A stretch of 64,000 bases of DNA from Pseudoalteromonas piratica (GTDB lineage Bacteria; Pseudomonadota; Gammaproteobacteria; Enterobacterales; Alteromonadaceae), in assembly GCF_000788395.1 (NCBI RefSeq), contig NZ_CP009889.1, forward strand, positions 806,001-870,000, given 5' to 3'. How positions within the stretch are numbered: position 1 is the stretch's first letter; every line of letters begins with the position of its first letter. The translations under genes and the position numbers were made by a program. The notes below the pieces were generated by a model, which did not search any database, was not told where the DNA came from, and saw nothing but the letters and a program-made list of their open reading frames with translations. Positions 20,931 to 30,771 of this stretch are shown one piece after another.

Positions 20931-21244
20931 AGGAATTTCCTCGCTGGTTTATTAACTTTCAAAAGCAAATTGCATTCCTACACTAACAAACTGTTTTAAA
21001 TGAATTAATTTTAAACGGATACCGCATTTTGCAAAATGCAAAGCATAATAACTCCTTTTTTAAAATGAAAATGTGAATTAAAAGATAGGATAAAGCGTTT
21101 ATCCAATTAAACAGTTAAAGAATACTATTTTTGCTCTTATCAGGGGCCAATAGGTCAAAACATTAAAATATTAATAATATTTACAACCTTTTTTAAATTG
21201 ATAACGACTAATGTATAAATCAATGTGAAATTGGGATGTAAATT
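20931..21244. other. A+T-rich intergenic region
   Basis: About 310 bp with no open frame above background. It must hold the promoter of the asparagine-synthetase-like gene. I see no clear motif in it. Confidence 0.3.
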
Positions 21245-21373
21245 GTGGAAATCGGATATTTCTTTGCGCAATATGGCATGCTTTTAAGCTTGCTGCTTTC
21301 ACCTGTAGCTAGCTTATTATTGTGTTATTTAGCGTTTCAATTGCTGCTGAAGCCAGAGCAACAGGCACTTTGA
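21245..21373 (+). CDS. Small membrane protein (42 aa)
   Basis: A GTG-initiated frame encodes a peptide that starts VEIGYFFAQYGMLLSLLL, continues hydrophobic for about 30 residues and ends LLKPEQQAL, a typical single-span small membrane protein. A weak GGGAT site is present. It lies 150 bp before the HU gene on the same strand. Unknown function; the evidence is the amino-acid composition only. Confidence 0.45.
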   Translation: MEIGYFFAQYGMLLSLLLSPVASLLLCYLAFQLLLKPEQQAL

Positions 21374-21526
21374 GCGTTTATTTTTTTTAAGATCACTAAA
21401 TTACCAACTTAATATCACTTTTTTTGATTTTTTTGCTTAAAAAATAGCAAATACGTATTGCCAAGCTAGGAAAAATGCATAACTATAGGGTCTGCAAAGG
21501 CAAAATAATAAAGATAGGAATCTATA

Positions 21527-21799
21527 ATGAACAAAGCACAATTAGTTGAAAAAATCGCTGCGGACGCAGAAATTTCTAAAGCAGCAGCAGCTCGCGCATT
21601 AGACGCATTCACTGGTGCAGTGTCTACATCATTAAAAGACGGTAACTCAGTTGCGCTAGTTGGTTTCGGTACATTCTCTGTAAAAGCACGTGCAGCACGT
21701 ACTGGCCGTAACCCACAAACTGGTGAAGAAATTCAAATCGCTGCAGCTAACATCCCAACTTTTAAAGCGGGTAAAGGTCTTAAAGACAGCTGTAACTAA
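21527..21799 (+). CDS. hupB: DNA-binding protein HU
   Basis: This 90-residue protein is a canonical [20 protein letters not shown] dimerisation helices, [22 protein letters not shown] leading into the flexible DNA-binding arm, and [15 protein letters not shown] at the end. It bends and compacts DNA. hupA versus hupB cannot be settled from sequence alone. It is monocistronic with a terminator just downstream. Confidence 0.95.
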   Translation: MNKAQLVEKIAADAEISKAAAARALDAFTGAVSTSLKDGNSVALVGFGTFSVKARAARTGRNPQTGEEIQIAAANIPTFKAGKGLKDSCN

Positions 21800-21827
21800 T
21801 TACTAAAGTTATCATTTTAATAACTTT

Positions 21828-21854
21828 AAAAAGGAGCTAAAAGCTCCTTTTTTA
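21828..21854 (+). terminator. Terminator after HU (bidirectional)
   Basis: GGAGCT-aaa-AGCTCC stem flanked by A-run and T-run; it can also end ilvIH transcription from the other strand. Confidence 0.9.
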
Positions 21855-21865
21855 TTTCCTGTGAT

Positions 21866-22366
21866 TTACTTTGGTCGTAATGCTTTATCACCACGACTTA
21901 AACCAACAGCTCCAGAACGAACAACTTCAATAACCTCAGTCTCATTTTTTAATGTATCAATAAATGAGGCAAGCTTATCGACAGCACCTACAAGTTGCAG
22001 TGTGTAAGTTGTTTTACCCATATCCAAAATAGCTGCACCAAAAATATCAACCACACGCGTAACCGCTGCACGCGTTTTTTCTTCATGCGCCATTACTTTA
22101 ACTAACAATAACTCACGTTCTATATGGCTCGCATCACTAAGATCGATAACCTTATGCACATCGACAAGTTTATTCACCTGCTTAGTGATTTGTTCAAGAA
22201 TACGGTCGTTCCCTGTGGTTGTAATTGTAATACGTGATAATGAATCATCATCGGTTGGACCAACAGTCAAACTATCAATGTTATAGGCGCGTTGAGAAAA
22301 TAGACCAACGATACGAGAAAGGGCACCTGGTTCGTTTTCTAACAAAATACTTAAAATATGACGCAT
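21866..22366 (-). CDS. ilvH: Acetolactate synthase, small regulatory subunit
   Basis: The start is placed at 22366 ([23 protein letters not shown]), where the ATG overlaps the ilvI stop by one base (TAATG); the longer frame upstream lies inside ilvI. The 166-residue protein has an N-terminal ACT domain for valine binding and a C-terminal domain ending GAVGLSRGDKAL. It activates the large subunit and gives valine feedback inhibition. Confidence 0.96.
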   Translation of the reverse strand: MRHILSILLENEPGALSRIVGLFSQRAYNIDSLTVGPTDDDSLSRITITTTGNDRILEQITKQVNKLVDVHKVIDLSDASHIERELLLVKVMAHEEKTRAAVTRVVDIFGAAILDMGKTTYTLQLVGAVDKLASFIDTLKNETEVIEVVRSGAVGLSRGDKALRPK

Positions 22367-24090
22367 TATGCTTTTACTCCTTTCTTTAACCACATATCGT
22401 CTACTGCCCCATGTCGAATTTGCATTGGGTATACATGTTCAGATTCATCAACATTAATATCTATAAATACAAGGCGGTCTTTATGCGCAAAGGCTTCTTT
22501 TAGTTTTTCTTCAAGCTCGCTTGGATGGTCTATTCGCACCCCTACATGACCGTAACTCTCTGCTAATTTAACAAAGTCAGGTAATGACTCCATGTAAGAA
22601 CATGAGTGTCGACCTGAATAAATCATATCTTGCCATTGGCGAACCATACCTAGCGAGCGGTTATTCAAAGACACAATTTTTACCGGTAAACCATATTGCA
22701 TGCAGGTTGATAATTCTTGAATATTCATTTGAATTGACCCATCACCTGTAACACAAACAGATTCTTTTTCAGGGAAGGCAAGCTTAACACCCATGGCTGC
22801 AGGAAATCCAAAACCCATCGTGCCGAGGCCGCCAGAGTTAATCCATTGGCGTGGTTTATCAAAAGGGTAATATTGTGCAGCAAACATTTGATGCTGTCCT
22901 ACATCTGAACTGATATAGGCATCACCGTTAGTAACCTTATATAAAGCTTGAATAGCAGCTTGTGGTTTGATTTTTTTGTCCTCGCTGTCAAAACTTAAAC
23001 AACGTTGTTCCCGCCAATTATTGATTTGACGCCACCAATCTTCCTGCGCAGCACGATCGATTTGAATATCACTTTTATTAATAGCAGCTTGTAACTGTTC
23101 AAATACGGTTGCTAGATCGCCAACAACTGGAATATGGCAGTGAATCGTTTTCGAGATTGATGTTGGATCGACATCAACTTGAACGATTGTGGCATTCGGA
23201 CAGAATTTTTTAACATTATTAGTAACACGGTCATCAAAACGGGCACCTAAAGCGAGAATTACATCTGCGTTAGCCATTGCCTTGTTCGCTTCTAGGTTAC
23301 CGTGCATTCCCAGCATGCCGATAAAGTTAGGGTGTGTACCAGGGATACCGCCTAAACCCATTAATGTATTCGTGCAAGGGGCGTTAAGTTTCTCAACTAA
23401 GTTGGTTAATTGTTCAGATGTATCTGATAATACAACGCCGCCACCTGAATAGATGACTAAGCGTTTTGCGTTTAAAATAGCATTAGCTGCTTTTTTAATT
23501 TGCTTTGGATGACCTTTAGTATTTGGACTATAAGAGCGCATCGCAATATCGTCTGGCATAATATAATCAAACGAAAGCGCGGGGTTAAGAATGTCTTTTG
23601 GTAATTCAACTACTACAGGACCAGGTCTACCTGATGCGGCTAAGTAAAATGCTTTTGCAAGTGTTTCAGGGATCTTTTCAGCGTCACGACAATTAAAACT
23701 ATGTTTTACTATTGGGCGAGAACACCCCACAATATCGGTTTCTTGGAATGCATCGTCACCAATTAGATTTGTCGGAACTTGGCCTGATAACACAACCATT
23801 GGTATTGAGTCCATGTATGCAGTTGCAATGCCGGTAACACAGTTTGTTGCCCCGGGTCCAGATGTTGCCAATACAACACCAACTTCACCTGTAGCACGAG
23901 CAAATCCATCGGCCATATGGGTCGCAGCTTGTTCGTGACGCACTAAAATATGATCAAGTTCATTTTCGGCGAACAAGGCATCGTAAATATCCAATACGCT
24001 GCCACCGGGGTAACCAAAAATATATTTAACCTTTAATGCTTTTAATGCTTGAACAACCAGTTCAGCACCAGACATTTTATTACTGTCCAT
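22366..24090 (-). CDS. ilvI: Acetolactate synthase, large catalytic subunit
   Basis: A 574-residue ThDP enzyme for the first common step of valine, leucine and isoleucine synthesis. The catalytic Glu lies in [13 protein letters not shown] near residue 50, and the ThDP-binding segment [15 protein letters not shown] near residue 448. Two ATGs lie six bases apart; the second (24090, [13 protein letters not shown]) has AGAGGA at proper spacing, so I use it. The gene follows a leader peptide and attenuator. Confidence 0.96.
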   Translation of the reverse strand: MDSNKMSGAELVVQALKALKVKYIFGYPGGSVLDIYDALFAENELDHILVRHEQAATHMADGFARATGEVGVVLATSGPGATNCVTGIATAYMDSIPMVVLSGQVPTNLIGDDAFQETDIVGCSRPIVKHSFNCRDAEKIPETLAKAFYLAASGRPGPVVVELPKDILNPALSFDYIMPDDIAMRSYSPNTKGHPKQIKKAANAILNAKRLVIYSGGGVVLSDTSEQLTNLVEKLNAPCTNTLMGLGGIPGTHPNFIGMLGMHGNLEANKAMANADVILALGARFDDRVTNNVKKFCPNATIVQVDVDPTSISKTIHCHIPVVGDLATVFEQLQAAINKSDIQIDRAAQEDWWRQINNWREQRCLSFDSEDKKIKPQAAIQALYKVTNGDAYISSDVGQHQMFAAQYYPFDKPRQWINSGGLGTMGFGFPAAMGVKLAFPEKESVCVTGDGSIQMNIQELSTCMQYGLPVKIVSLNNRSLGMVRQWQDMIYSGRHSCSYMESLPDFVKLAESYGHVGVRIDHPSELEEKLKEAFAHKDRLVFIDINVDESEHVYPMQIRHGAVDDMWLKKGVKA

Positions 24091-24113
24091 CCTCATTCCT
24101 CTGTGCAGTAGAT

Positions 24114-24140
24114 AAAAAAAACCCCCGCTTATTGCGGGGG
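24114..24140 (-). terminator. ilvIH attenuator terminator
   Basis: On the minus strand, CCCCCGC-aataa-GCGGGGG is followed by eight T, between the leader peptide and ilvI. Confidence 0.92.
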
Positions 24141-24167
24141 CTTATTAATTTATTATGACAAAAATTA

Positions 24168-24236
24168 CTAATAGCTCCCCGCTGGTGACTTAAGTAAGAC
24201 CAGGACGAAGACTGTTAGAATTAAGATAATTGTCAT
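24168..24236 (-). CDS. ilvL: ilv leader peptide (22 aa)
   Basis: The frame starts MTIILILTVFVLVLLK and ends SPAGSY. Of its first 15 residues, 11 are Ile, Leu or Val, the products of the pathway it controls. It is 78 bp upstream of ilvI on the same strand and followed by a strong T-tailed hairpin. Starvation for branched-chain aminoacyl-tRNAs should stall the ribosome and relieve termination. The symbol is by analogy to enterobacterial ilvL and ivbL. Confidence 0.92.
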   Translation of the reverse strand: MTIILILTVFVLVLLKSPAGSY

Positions 24237-24472
24237 TAAAATTGCTCTAAAAAAATATTAACGTATTTGTATTATTTTTGTTAAGTATTGTCAACGGTGA
24301 ATCAAGCAAAAGACATAAATAATTTAATATTTTCAAAATAAAAATTGAAAATGTCATTTTATATGGTTTGGTTAATTAAAAAGGGAATATTAATGCGTTT
24401 ATTTAACATTGCATGCAATTTGGGTTGGTTTTGTCTTATTTACGGATGTAAAAATTTATATTTATATAAAAT

Positions 24473-24500
24473 AAAAAAAGGCCCAGATGGGCCTTTTTTT
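24473..24500 (-). terminator. Terminator of the S9 peptidase gene
   Basis: A GGCCCA-ga-TGGGCC stem with A-run on one side and T-run on the other lies just after the stop at 24508. Confidence 0.88.
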
Positions 24501-24507
24501 TGAATGG

Positions 24508-26559
24508 TTATTTGCTTTCTTTTTTAGCTTTTAACTTAGCTGCATGGTCAATTTTATACTCTGGCATTTCTGATTTACCTTCAAGTAAATAGTTATCCAT
24601 CCAGCGCATTAGACGTAGACTATAATCATACTTTGCAGCCATACGTTTATTACCATGACCTTCACCTGGGTAGTAAATAAGACGAACGTCTTTACCTTGC
24701 ACCTTCATGTAACGATAGAGCTCCATTGATTGTGCTGGGTGAACACGCGGGTCGTCTTTCCCGTGCATAATAAGTAATGGTGTTTTAGACTGTCCAGCCC
24801 AATAAATTGGTGAGCGTTCTAAATACCACTGCCATTTATCCCATGGGTATGAGCGAGCGTGTACCAAGTGCATCTCATTCGAAATATCGGTTGTACCAAA
24901 CTTAGATAATTGGTTAGTTACACCAACAAACATTACTGAAGTAGCAAAGTGTTCAGTCAGTTTTGTTGCAGCCCATGCAGACGCATAACCACCGTATGAA
25001 CCACCAGTAATACCTACACGTTTAGTATCAACTAGGCCTTTATCTACAAGGTGTTGTTTAAAGCGAACAAGGTCATTGAACTCTTCCCCTGCGTAGTCAT
25101 TTTGACCTAGTTTAGAATAATCAACACCTTTACCGGTTGAACCGCGATAGTTAGGGTAAAATACAGCGTAACCGCGGGCAGCTGCAACTTGACCTGGACG
25201 TGAGTAGTTAGTTACCCAACCGTCTTTGTCGTGACTTTCAGGGCCACCGTGTACCGACATAATAAGCGGATATTGAGTACCTTCTTGATAGTCTAGAGGG
25301 TAAACAAGTACGCCATCTAATCGCGTACCATCTTCCGCGTTAAATGATATCGTTTCTTGTTTTGCTAAACGCTTGTCATTTAGCCAATTATTTGAGTTTG
25401 ATACGCGAATTTCTTTTTTGCCACGAAGCATAAATGCTTCAGATGGGTGTTTACGTGAGTGACCAGAAAAAGCGACTGTCTTATCAGAATCAGAAATTGA
25501 TAAACGTCCGGCAATTAATTTACCGCGCTTAAGTTTCGTTTTGTATTTACTCGATCCTGGCTTGATAGTTGCGATAAAGCTTTCTGTATCAATTTGTGCA
25601 ACAAAGTGAAGGGTATTTGATTTATTTGCCCATTCAAAATCGCTGATATGGCCAGCAAAATTTGGTAACCAGTTTTCAATTTTACCTGTTTCAGTATTAG
25701 CTAGGTATAATCGACCTGTCGCAGGATCGTGTTTATCTTCTGCTCCAAGAATAGCAACATATTTGCCATTTGCAGAAAATTCAGCAGCACCTAGTTTTCC
25801 TTCAGTAGCAAACGAGGTAACGACTTTATTATTTGTTAGGTCATAGATATGCCAAGTTGACTTCATGTACTTATCATCAATAAGTGCGCTTGGTTGCGTT
25901 TTAACAAGCAGCTTTTGAGCATCACTTGACCAGTTTACATCGCTCACATACTGGTCGATTGCTAAGCCATCTAATTTAACGGCGTCTTCGTTTATTGCTA
26001 AATCAATAACCATTAATTCAGCTGTTGTTAAACCAAGTTCGTAAGTCTCGGCTTTAAAGCCTAATTTTGCTAACTCTTTATCTGTTTTAGGTTTAGCTGG
26101 TTTTGCAATAATAGCGATTTTTTTGTTATCTGGGCTTAAATCATAAGATGAGATTGAAGTACCTTTAAGCGCGATAACTTTTTGCCATTGACCACCATCA
26201 ACAGGAATACGATAAATTGTTCTAAATTTATCTTCTTTAAATTTAGCTAAAAAATAGACAAATTTACCGTCAGCAGAATACTCAAGACTTGAGATATTAA
26301 CCTTACCAGTGATAAAAGGGCGTTCATTGCCTTTAGCATTTGTTAAGTAAAGTTCACTGTAATTAAAACCATCTTTTTCAACATAAATTTCACGTGGTAC
26401 CGAACGGGTAAATGCTACAGAATCACCATCAGGGCTGATAGCTGTTTGTCCAACTGATTGAATTTTGGTTAGGTCTTCGAGCGTAAGTGTCTCATTTGCA
26501 AATGTTGCAGTAGCAGCCATGCTTAATGCAACAGTTAAGGCAGATTTTATTAGTTTCAT
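24508..26559 (-). CDS. S9 family peptidase (prolyl oligopeptidase/acylaminoacyl peptidase-like), exported
   Basis: A 683-residue protein with a signal peptide (LIKSALTVALSMAATATFA). The middle part (about 30-400) has repeats of a beta-propeller (WSSDAQKLL, SPDGDSVAF). The C-terminal alpha/beta-hydrolase domain has the nucleophile in GGSYGGYASAW near residue 515, the Asp in HGKDDPRVHPAQ near 600 and the His in YPGEGHGN near 635. It probably cleaves dipeptides or short peptides in the periplasm. It is a single gene with its own terminator. Confidence 0.92.
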   Translation of the reverse strand: MKLIKSALTVALSMAATATFANETLTLEDLTKIQSVGQTAISPDGDSVAFTRSVPREIYVEKDGFNYSELYLTNAKGNERPFITGKVNISSLEYSADGKFVYFLAKFKEDKFRTIYRIPVDGGQWQKVIALKGTSISSYDLSPDNKKIAIIAKPAKPKTDKELAKLGFKAETYELGLTTAELMVIDLAINEDAVKLDGLAIDQYVSDVNWSSDAQKLLVKTQPSALIDDKYMKSTWHIYDLTNNKVVTSFATEGKLGAAEFSANGKYVAILGAEDKHDPATGRLYLANTETGKIENWLPNFAGHISDFEWANKSNTLHFVAQIDTESFIATIKPGSSKYKTKLKRGKLIAGRLSISDSDKTVAFSGHSRKHPSEAFMLRGKKEIRVSNSNNWLNDKRLAKQETISFNAEDGTRLDGVLVYPLDYQEGTQYPLIMSVHGGPESHDKDGWVTNYSRPGQVAAARGYAVFYPNYRGSTGKGVDYSKLGQNDYAGEEFNDLVRFKQHLVDKGLVDTKRVGITGGSYGGYASAWAATKLTEHFATSVMFVGVTNQLSKFGTTDISNEMHLVHARSYPWDKWQWYLERSPIYWAGQSKTPLLIMHGKDDPRVHPAQSMELYRYMKVQGKDVRLIYYPGEGHGNKRMAAKYDYSLRLMRWMDNYLLEGKSEMPEYKIDHAAKLKAKKESK

Positions 26560-26630
26560 TGTGTCCTCATTTACTGATTGTCAGCGAGAGTAGTCTAAAA
26601 TGGCAGAGATAAAAGGCAAGAAAATGCGAT

Positions 26631-26657
26631 AAAAAAAGGTGACCTAAGTCACCTTTT
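26631..26657 (-). terminator. Terminator of the isocitrate dehydrogenase gene
   Basis: AAAAGGTGAC-ttag-GTCACCTTTTTTT on the minus strand, immediately after the stop. Confidence 0.9.
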
Positions 26658-26663
26658 ACGATT

Positions 26664-27671
26664 TTATAAAGCTTCGATAACAGCTTGTGTAAAGTCAGTG
26701 GTACCGTGGCTACCACCTAAGTCGCGTGTGGTGCGATCACCTGTTTTAATAACATGGGCAATTGCATTACGGATACGTTCAGCTTTATCTGCTTCACCTA
26801 AATACTCAAGCATTTGAATAGATGCTAAAATTACAGATGTTGGGTTTGCAAGGTTTTTACCAGCAATATCTGGCGCACTACCGTGTACTGCTTCAAAAAT
26901 TGCTGCATCTTGACCGATATTTGCGCCTGGCGCCATACCTAAGCCACCAACAAGTCCAGCACATAAATCAGAAAGAATATCACCGAATAGGTTAGTCGTA
27001 ACCATTACATCAAATTCTTCAGGGTTCATCACTAGCTTCATACAAGTTGCGTCAACAATCATTTCAGCTGATTCAATTTCAGGGTAGCGTTCACCTACTT
27101 CTCGTGCAACTTTTAAGAACAGTCCTGATGTTGATTTAAGGATGTTTGCTTTATGAACAGCCGTTACTTTTTTACGGCCTTCACGTTTAGCAAGCTCATA
27201 CGCAAATGTAACAATTTTCTCAGCACCTTCACGAGTGATTTTTGACATTGCTTCTGCTTCAGAACCATCTTCTGATACTACTTGACCAAGGCCAGAGTAC
27301 ATACCTTGTGTATTTTCACGGATAGTGATGATATCAATATCATCATAACGTGCTTTAGTGCCTTCAAACGACTTAACAGGACGGACGTTTGCGTACAAGT
27401 TGAATTTTTTACGTAATGTCACGTTAATTGAAGTAAAGCCTTCACCAACAGGAGTTGTAAGTGGGCCTTTTAAAGTGATTTTATTTCGTTCGATTGCTTC
27501 TAACGTTGCTTGAGGTAAAAGTTCACCTGTATTTTCAAGCGCTGTTAGACCAGCATCAACAAATTCATATTCAAAATCGCAACCAACTGCATTTAAGATC
27601 TCAAGCGCTGAATCAATGATGCTTGGACCGATACCATCGCCTTTAATAACCGTAATGGTTTGCTTAGACAT
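26664..27671 (-). CDS. Isocitrate dehydrogenase, NAD-type
   Basis: A 335-residue beta-decarboxylating dehydrogenase with GDGIGPSI at the N-terminus, SINVTLRKKFNLYANVRP near residue 103 (isocitrate-binding Ser and Arg residues), the Tyr/Lys region with AVHKANILK, NLFGDILSDL near 228 and VHGSAPDIAGKNLANP near 265. The short length and substrate motif match the NAD-dependent IDH type rather than IPMDH or the 415-residue Icd. Cofactor preference is inferred. It acts in the TCA cycle and is monocistronic. Confidence 0.88.
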   Translation of the reverse strand: MSKQTITVIKGDGIGPSIIDSALEILNAVGCDFEYEFVDAGLTALENTGELLPQATLEAIERNKITLKGPLTTPVGEGFTSINVTLRKKFNLYANVRPVKSFEGTKARYDDIDIITIRENTQGMYSGLGQVVSEDGSEAEAMSKITREGAEKIVTFAYELAKREGRKKVTAVHKANILKSTSGLFLKVAREVGERYPEIESAEMIVDATCMKLVMNPEEFDVMVTTNLFGDILSDLCAGLVGGLGMAPGANIGQDAAIFEAVHGSAPDIAGKNLANPTSVILASIQMLEYLGEADKAERIRNAIAHVIKTGDRTTRDLGGSHGTTDFTQAVIEAL

Positions 27672-27860
27672 TAAATTTTCCTTTAACTGAATCTATATAC
27701 CCGACTGGGTATGGTAGTACGTGAGATTGTTTAGAACGAATATGACATTCGTATTAACTGATTAGTTATTTATGTCATCTCGTATTATTATTCAACGGTC
27801 ATTTATAGCAATTTTCTCAAAAATAATCCACAAAACACCGATAAATGACGCGATAAGATG

Positions 27861-29492
27861 TTAGAAAAGGCTATTTACAGGACTAATGTCTAATAAATTG
27901 TCTAAATAATTATCTAAATTTTCTATGTTAAGTTGAGTTGTAGCAATATTTAGCTGTTGTTTTAAATGTGCTGGCAGGTCGGTGAGGTGTTGTCCCAAAA
28001 ATACTGCGTTTATCAAGACTAAATGCAAAAAACACGCACTTTGCATAGGTGATGCATTATTCATATCAAAATCAGCAGTACTAATCTGATAAAATGGATT
28101 GGTTTTGATTACATCAGGCATAACCACTTTTTGAAACGTATAAAAGTTTAATAATGTATCTATTTTATTTACACGGGCATTAGGCAAGCGTGTATCCGTT
28201 GATAGAATAAGACCATAAGGGTGTAACTTTAAATAAAAAGCAATGTATTTAAGTGCATAATTAATAAGTTTTTGGCAAGGGAAGTGAACATCAATGGTTT
28301 TATAATATTCGATAAATTTTACTAAGGTTGTTAGACGGCTCTCAACTGTATACCAGTTCACCTTTCCCATGGCACTCAATCGCTGCATCAATTGTTGGTT
28401 TTCTAACAGATCAGGGAGTTGTTCGACTCCCAATAATGCAATTGCATGACGAATATCATTAATGGGTTTATCGCATACGCGATCACTTAAATTCATTACA
28501 AGGGCATGTGCATTGGGGTTTTTATTTAATTCATTTAATAATTTGCCCATACTTAGGTCGGTTGCTTTTCTAATAGCGTTTAAATCATTGCGTGAGAAAT
28601 ACTCGTCGACAAAAGGTTTAGATACAACGTTTTTGAGCTCAGGCAATTTTGACCAAGTATTATAAAAAGCTGAATCATGTTTGGAAATGGTTAATCCATT
28701 GTCAATTACCGAAAGTGAATTGTTAAGTTCTGTGTGGGTATTATTAACTTGGTCGTAGCATAAAAGTTTTTTATTTGTGATTGAGCCCAGCACCAAATAT
28801 TTATTGCCTTCAAAATAGAGCGACTCTCCCGGTAAGGGGGTATTGAAAATTGAAGCTAAACGCACTAGTAACGAGTTGTCATAGGCCTGTTTTGTGTTCA
28901 GGTAAATATGAGCAAGTGAATTACGTAAACTTAACCCTTTATAATTTTTTGTGGGTGTAATTTGCTTTGCCAGTGAATATGCCAAGTGAATAATGGCATA
29001 GTGCTGGGAATAACAAGGGCGCTGTTTGATTGCACTAGTTAGTTGAGTTTGAATTAAAGGCAATTTATTTAAATGAGATTTAAATAATACATAGCTTTGC
29101 CTAAAGCGCTGTTGATATGCATTACGCTGGTCAACCGTTAACTTTTTACCATGACTAACGGTATTTAATATGTCTCTGATGGTGATTAGCTGCGAAATAG
29201 CAGATTGAATGAGCTTGACCATTGCAATACGGTTTAAGCCAGAAAGTTGAGCGATAAAACAAATAATGAAACTCTGACGCATTAATAAGTTAGACGCATA
29301 GTCACGTTGTGCATCATACGCATTAAAATAAGCGAAAGCTAACTGTTGATTTGTATTAAAAATGGATTCAATTTGGGTAGCAGAACTGACAAGTTGCGGG
29401 TAAACACGATCCCAATTTTTTTTATCTTTATACAGGTTAAATAACGTTTCAACACTGTTAAGGCAGTTGTTTAGTTGTTCGCTTGGTGTCAC
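27861..29492 (-). CDS. Hypothetical protein with weak HDOD-like segment
   Basis: The 543-residue protein starts at a GTG at 29492, with GGATG upstream. It is largely helical and has no signal peptide. The segment NDIRHAIALLGVEQLPDLLENQQLM (residues 340-370) resembles the HDOD core, in which a regular helix-LLG-helix signature is followed by hydrophobic helices, so it may be a diverged signalling or regulatory protein. I cannot identify a family with confidence. It closes a four-gene minus-strand set with the DUF3192, xni and ppnN genes. Confidence 0.6.
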   Translation of the reverse strand: MTPSEQLNNCLNSVETLFNLYKDKKNWDRVYPQLVSSATQIESIFNTNQQLAFAYFNAYDAQRDYASNLLMRQSFIICFIAQLSGLNRIAMVKLIQSAISQLITIRDILNTVSHGKKLTVDQRNAYQQRFRQSYVLFKSHLNKLPLIQTQLTSAIKQRPCYSQHYAIIHLAYSLAKQITPTKNYKGLSLRNSLAHIYLNTKQAYDNSLLVRLASIFNTPLPGESLYFEGNKYLVLGSITNKKLLCYDQVNNTHTELNNSLSVIDNGLTISKHDSAFYNTWSKLPELKNVVSKPFVDEYFSRNDLNAIRKATDLSMGKLLNELNKNPNAHALVMNLSDRVCDKPINDIRHAIALLGVEQLPDLLENQQLMQRLSAMGKVNWYTVESRLTTLVKFIEYYKTIDVHFPCQKLINYALKYIAFYLKLHPYGLILSTDTRLPNARVNKIDTLLNFYTFQKVVMPDVIKTNPFYQISTADFDMNNASPMQSACFLHLVLINAVFLGQHLTDLPAHLKQQLNIATTQLNIENLDNYLDNLLDISPVNSLF

Positions 29493-29514
29493 TCATACAT
29501 CCGTCAAATTTAAT

Positions 29515-29898
29515 TTAGTTCACTTTATCATACGCAATTTCTGCGCCAGGTCCCCAAGCAACAAGTTGTTCATTTTTAAAAAACATGCCTGTACATTCAT
29601 CCTTGGTTGTAATGCCGTCAGAATGTTCATGTTGTGTACGATAGTAGATTATTTGAAAAACATCATCGCCTGAACGTTTCGCAAAAGTAAGGTCTGGGGA
29701 ACCAAGATTATTAAACACTTGATCTAAAAAGACAGGGTCATCCACTTTAAGCTTACTGAGATAACGTTTATTGAAGGATTCACGATCTTGCCAGAACATG
29801 CCTTGCGGGTCATCTTTATAAAAATTGATAACTAAACCAGCTGCAATTGCATAAAGACCCAGTCCTAAGACGATATATTTAAAAATCTTATTATTCAT
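29515..29898 (-). CDS. DUF3192 domain protein, membrane-anchored
   Basis: A 127-residue protein with one N-terminal transmembrane helix (IVLGLGLYAIAAGLVINFY), followed by a soluble domain with the pattern LGSPDLTFAKRSGDDVFQIIYYRTQ that I associate with DUF3192. A Cys in KDECTGMFF is the only one. It lies 1 bp after xni, so it is probably co-transcribed. Function unknown. Confidence 0.75.
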   Translation of the reverse strand: MNNKIFKYIVLGLGLYAIAAGLVINFYKDDPQGMFWQDRESFNKRYLSKLKVDDPVFLDQVFNNLGSPDLTFAKRSGDDVFQIIYYRTQHEHSDGITTKDECTGMFFKNEQLVAWGPGAEIAYDKVN

Positions 29899-29899
29899 T

Positions 29900-30685
29900 T
29901 TAATTTGGTAAACGTAATGCCTTTAAACTGAAACCAAGGTGAATATCTTGGCGTAAACTAACCAATAGCTTAGCACGAATATATTCTTCTTGGTTGTTAT
30001 TCAACTTGTTCATTACACGCTTTAACTCATCTGGAGGTGAACTGCACTGAAGAGCAGACTCAACATTGTCATAATGTGTAAGTAAGTTTATGGCACCTTG
30101 TTTACCAATGCCAGCAACGCCCGGTATGTCATTGGTCTTATCACCATTCAACGCCCAGTAGTCTATAAGCTGATGATGAGCAACTGAGAACTTATTTTTT
30201 ACATCAGCGATATCTATATAGGTACTTTTAAAATAATCGTATACCGCAATATGTTGACTTAACAAGGGTAAAAAACCTTTGTCAGTAGAGACAATGGTGC
30301 AACTTATCTGACTTTGTGCGGCTTTAGTAGCTAAAGTTGCAATAACGTCATCTGCTTCATCATGCTGAGGTTGATAGACGCTAATACCTAGACTTGAAAA
30401 GGCGTTATAGAGTTCTGATAAGCCTTTTGCTAAAGGAGAGGGCATAGGTTTACGTGATTTTTTATATTCGGGATAATAGTGATAACGCCAACTATGATCA
30501 CCATCGAAAACAACGATTGCGTGTGTTGCTTTGGTTTGGTTTATCAGTTTCCTAGCCGCATTTTGAACACGGAAAAAAGTATTTTTTAACGCTAACTGAT
30601 CATTCTCACCAGATTGTTGACTATCCACGGCATAAACACGTCGAATTAAGTTTAATGCATCGATCAAAAGTAGGTGAGTTGTCAT
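29900..30685 (-). CDS. xni: Flap endonuclease Xni (ExoIX)
   Basis: A 261-residue 5'-nuclease. The N-terminus LLIDALNLIRRVYA has the first acidic ligand, DEADDVIATLA near residue 103 and STDKGFLPLL near 130 carry further metal-binding Asp residues, and GVAGIGKQGAINLL near 185 is the helix-hairpin-helix. The length matches stand-alone Xni rather than Pol I. It is thought to act on flap structures during repair. Confidence 0.93.
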   Translation of the reverse strand: MTTHLLLIDALNLIRRVYAVDSQQSGENDQLALKNTFFRVQNAARKLINQTKATHAIVVFDGDHSWRYHYYPEYKKSRKPMPSPLAKGLSELYNAFSSLGISVYQPQHDEADDVIATLATKAAQSQISCTIVSTDKGFLPLLSQHIAVYDYFKSTYIDIADVKNKFSVAHHQLIDYWALNGDKTNDIPGVAGIGKQGAINLLTHYDNVESALQCSSPPDELKRVMNKLNNNQEEYIRAKLLVSLRQDIHLGFSLKALRLPN

Positions 30686-30722
30686 TGGAAACCTAAACTA
30701 ACAGTGTGTTATTTATCTAACA

Positions 30723-30752
30723 CAAAAAATGGCGCAATTTAGCGCCATTTTA
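30723..30752 (-). terminator. Terminator of ppnN
   Basis: A TGGCGC-aattta-GCGCCA stem flanked by A- and T-runs lies between ppnN and xni. Confidence 0.88.
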
Positions 30753-30771
30753 CATTGGTTTAGGAAAAAAC

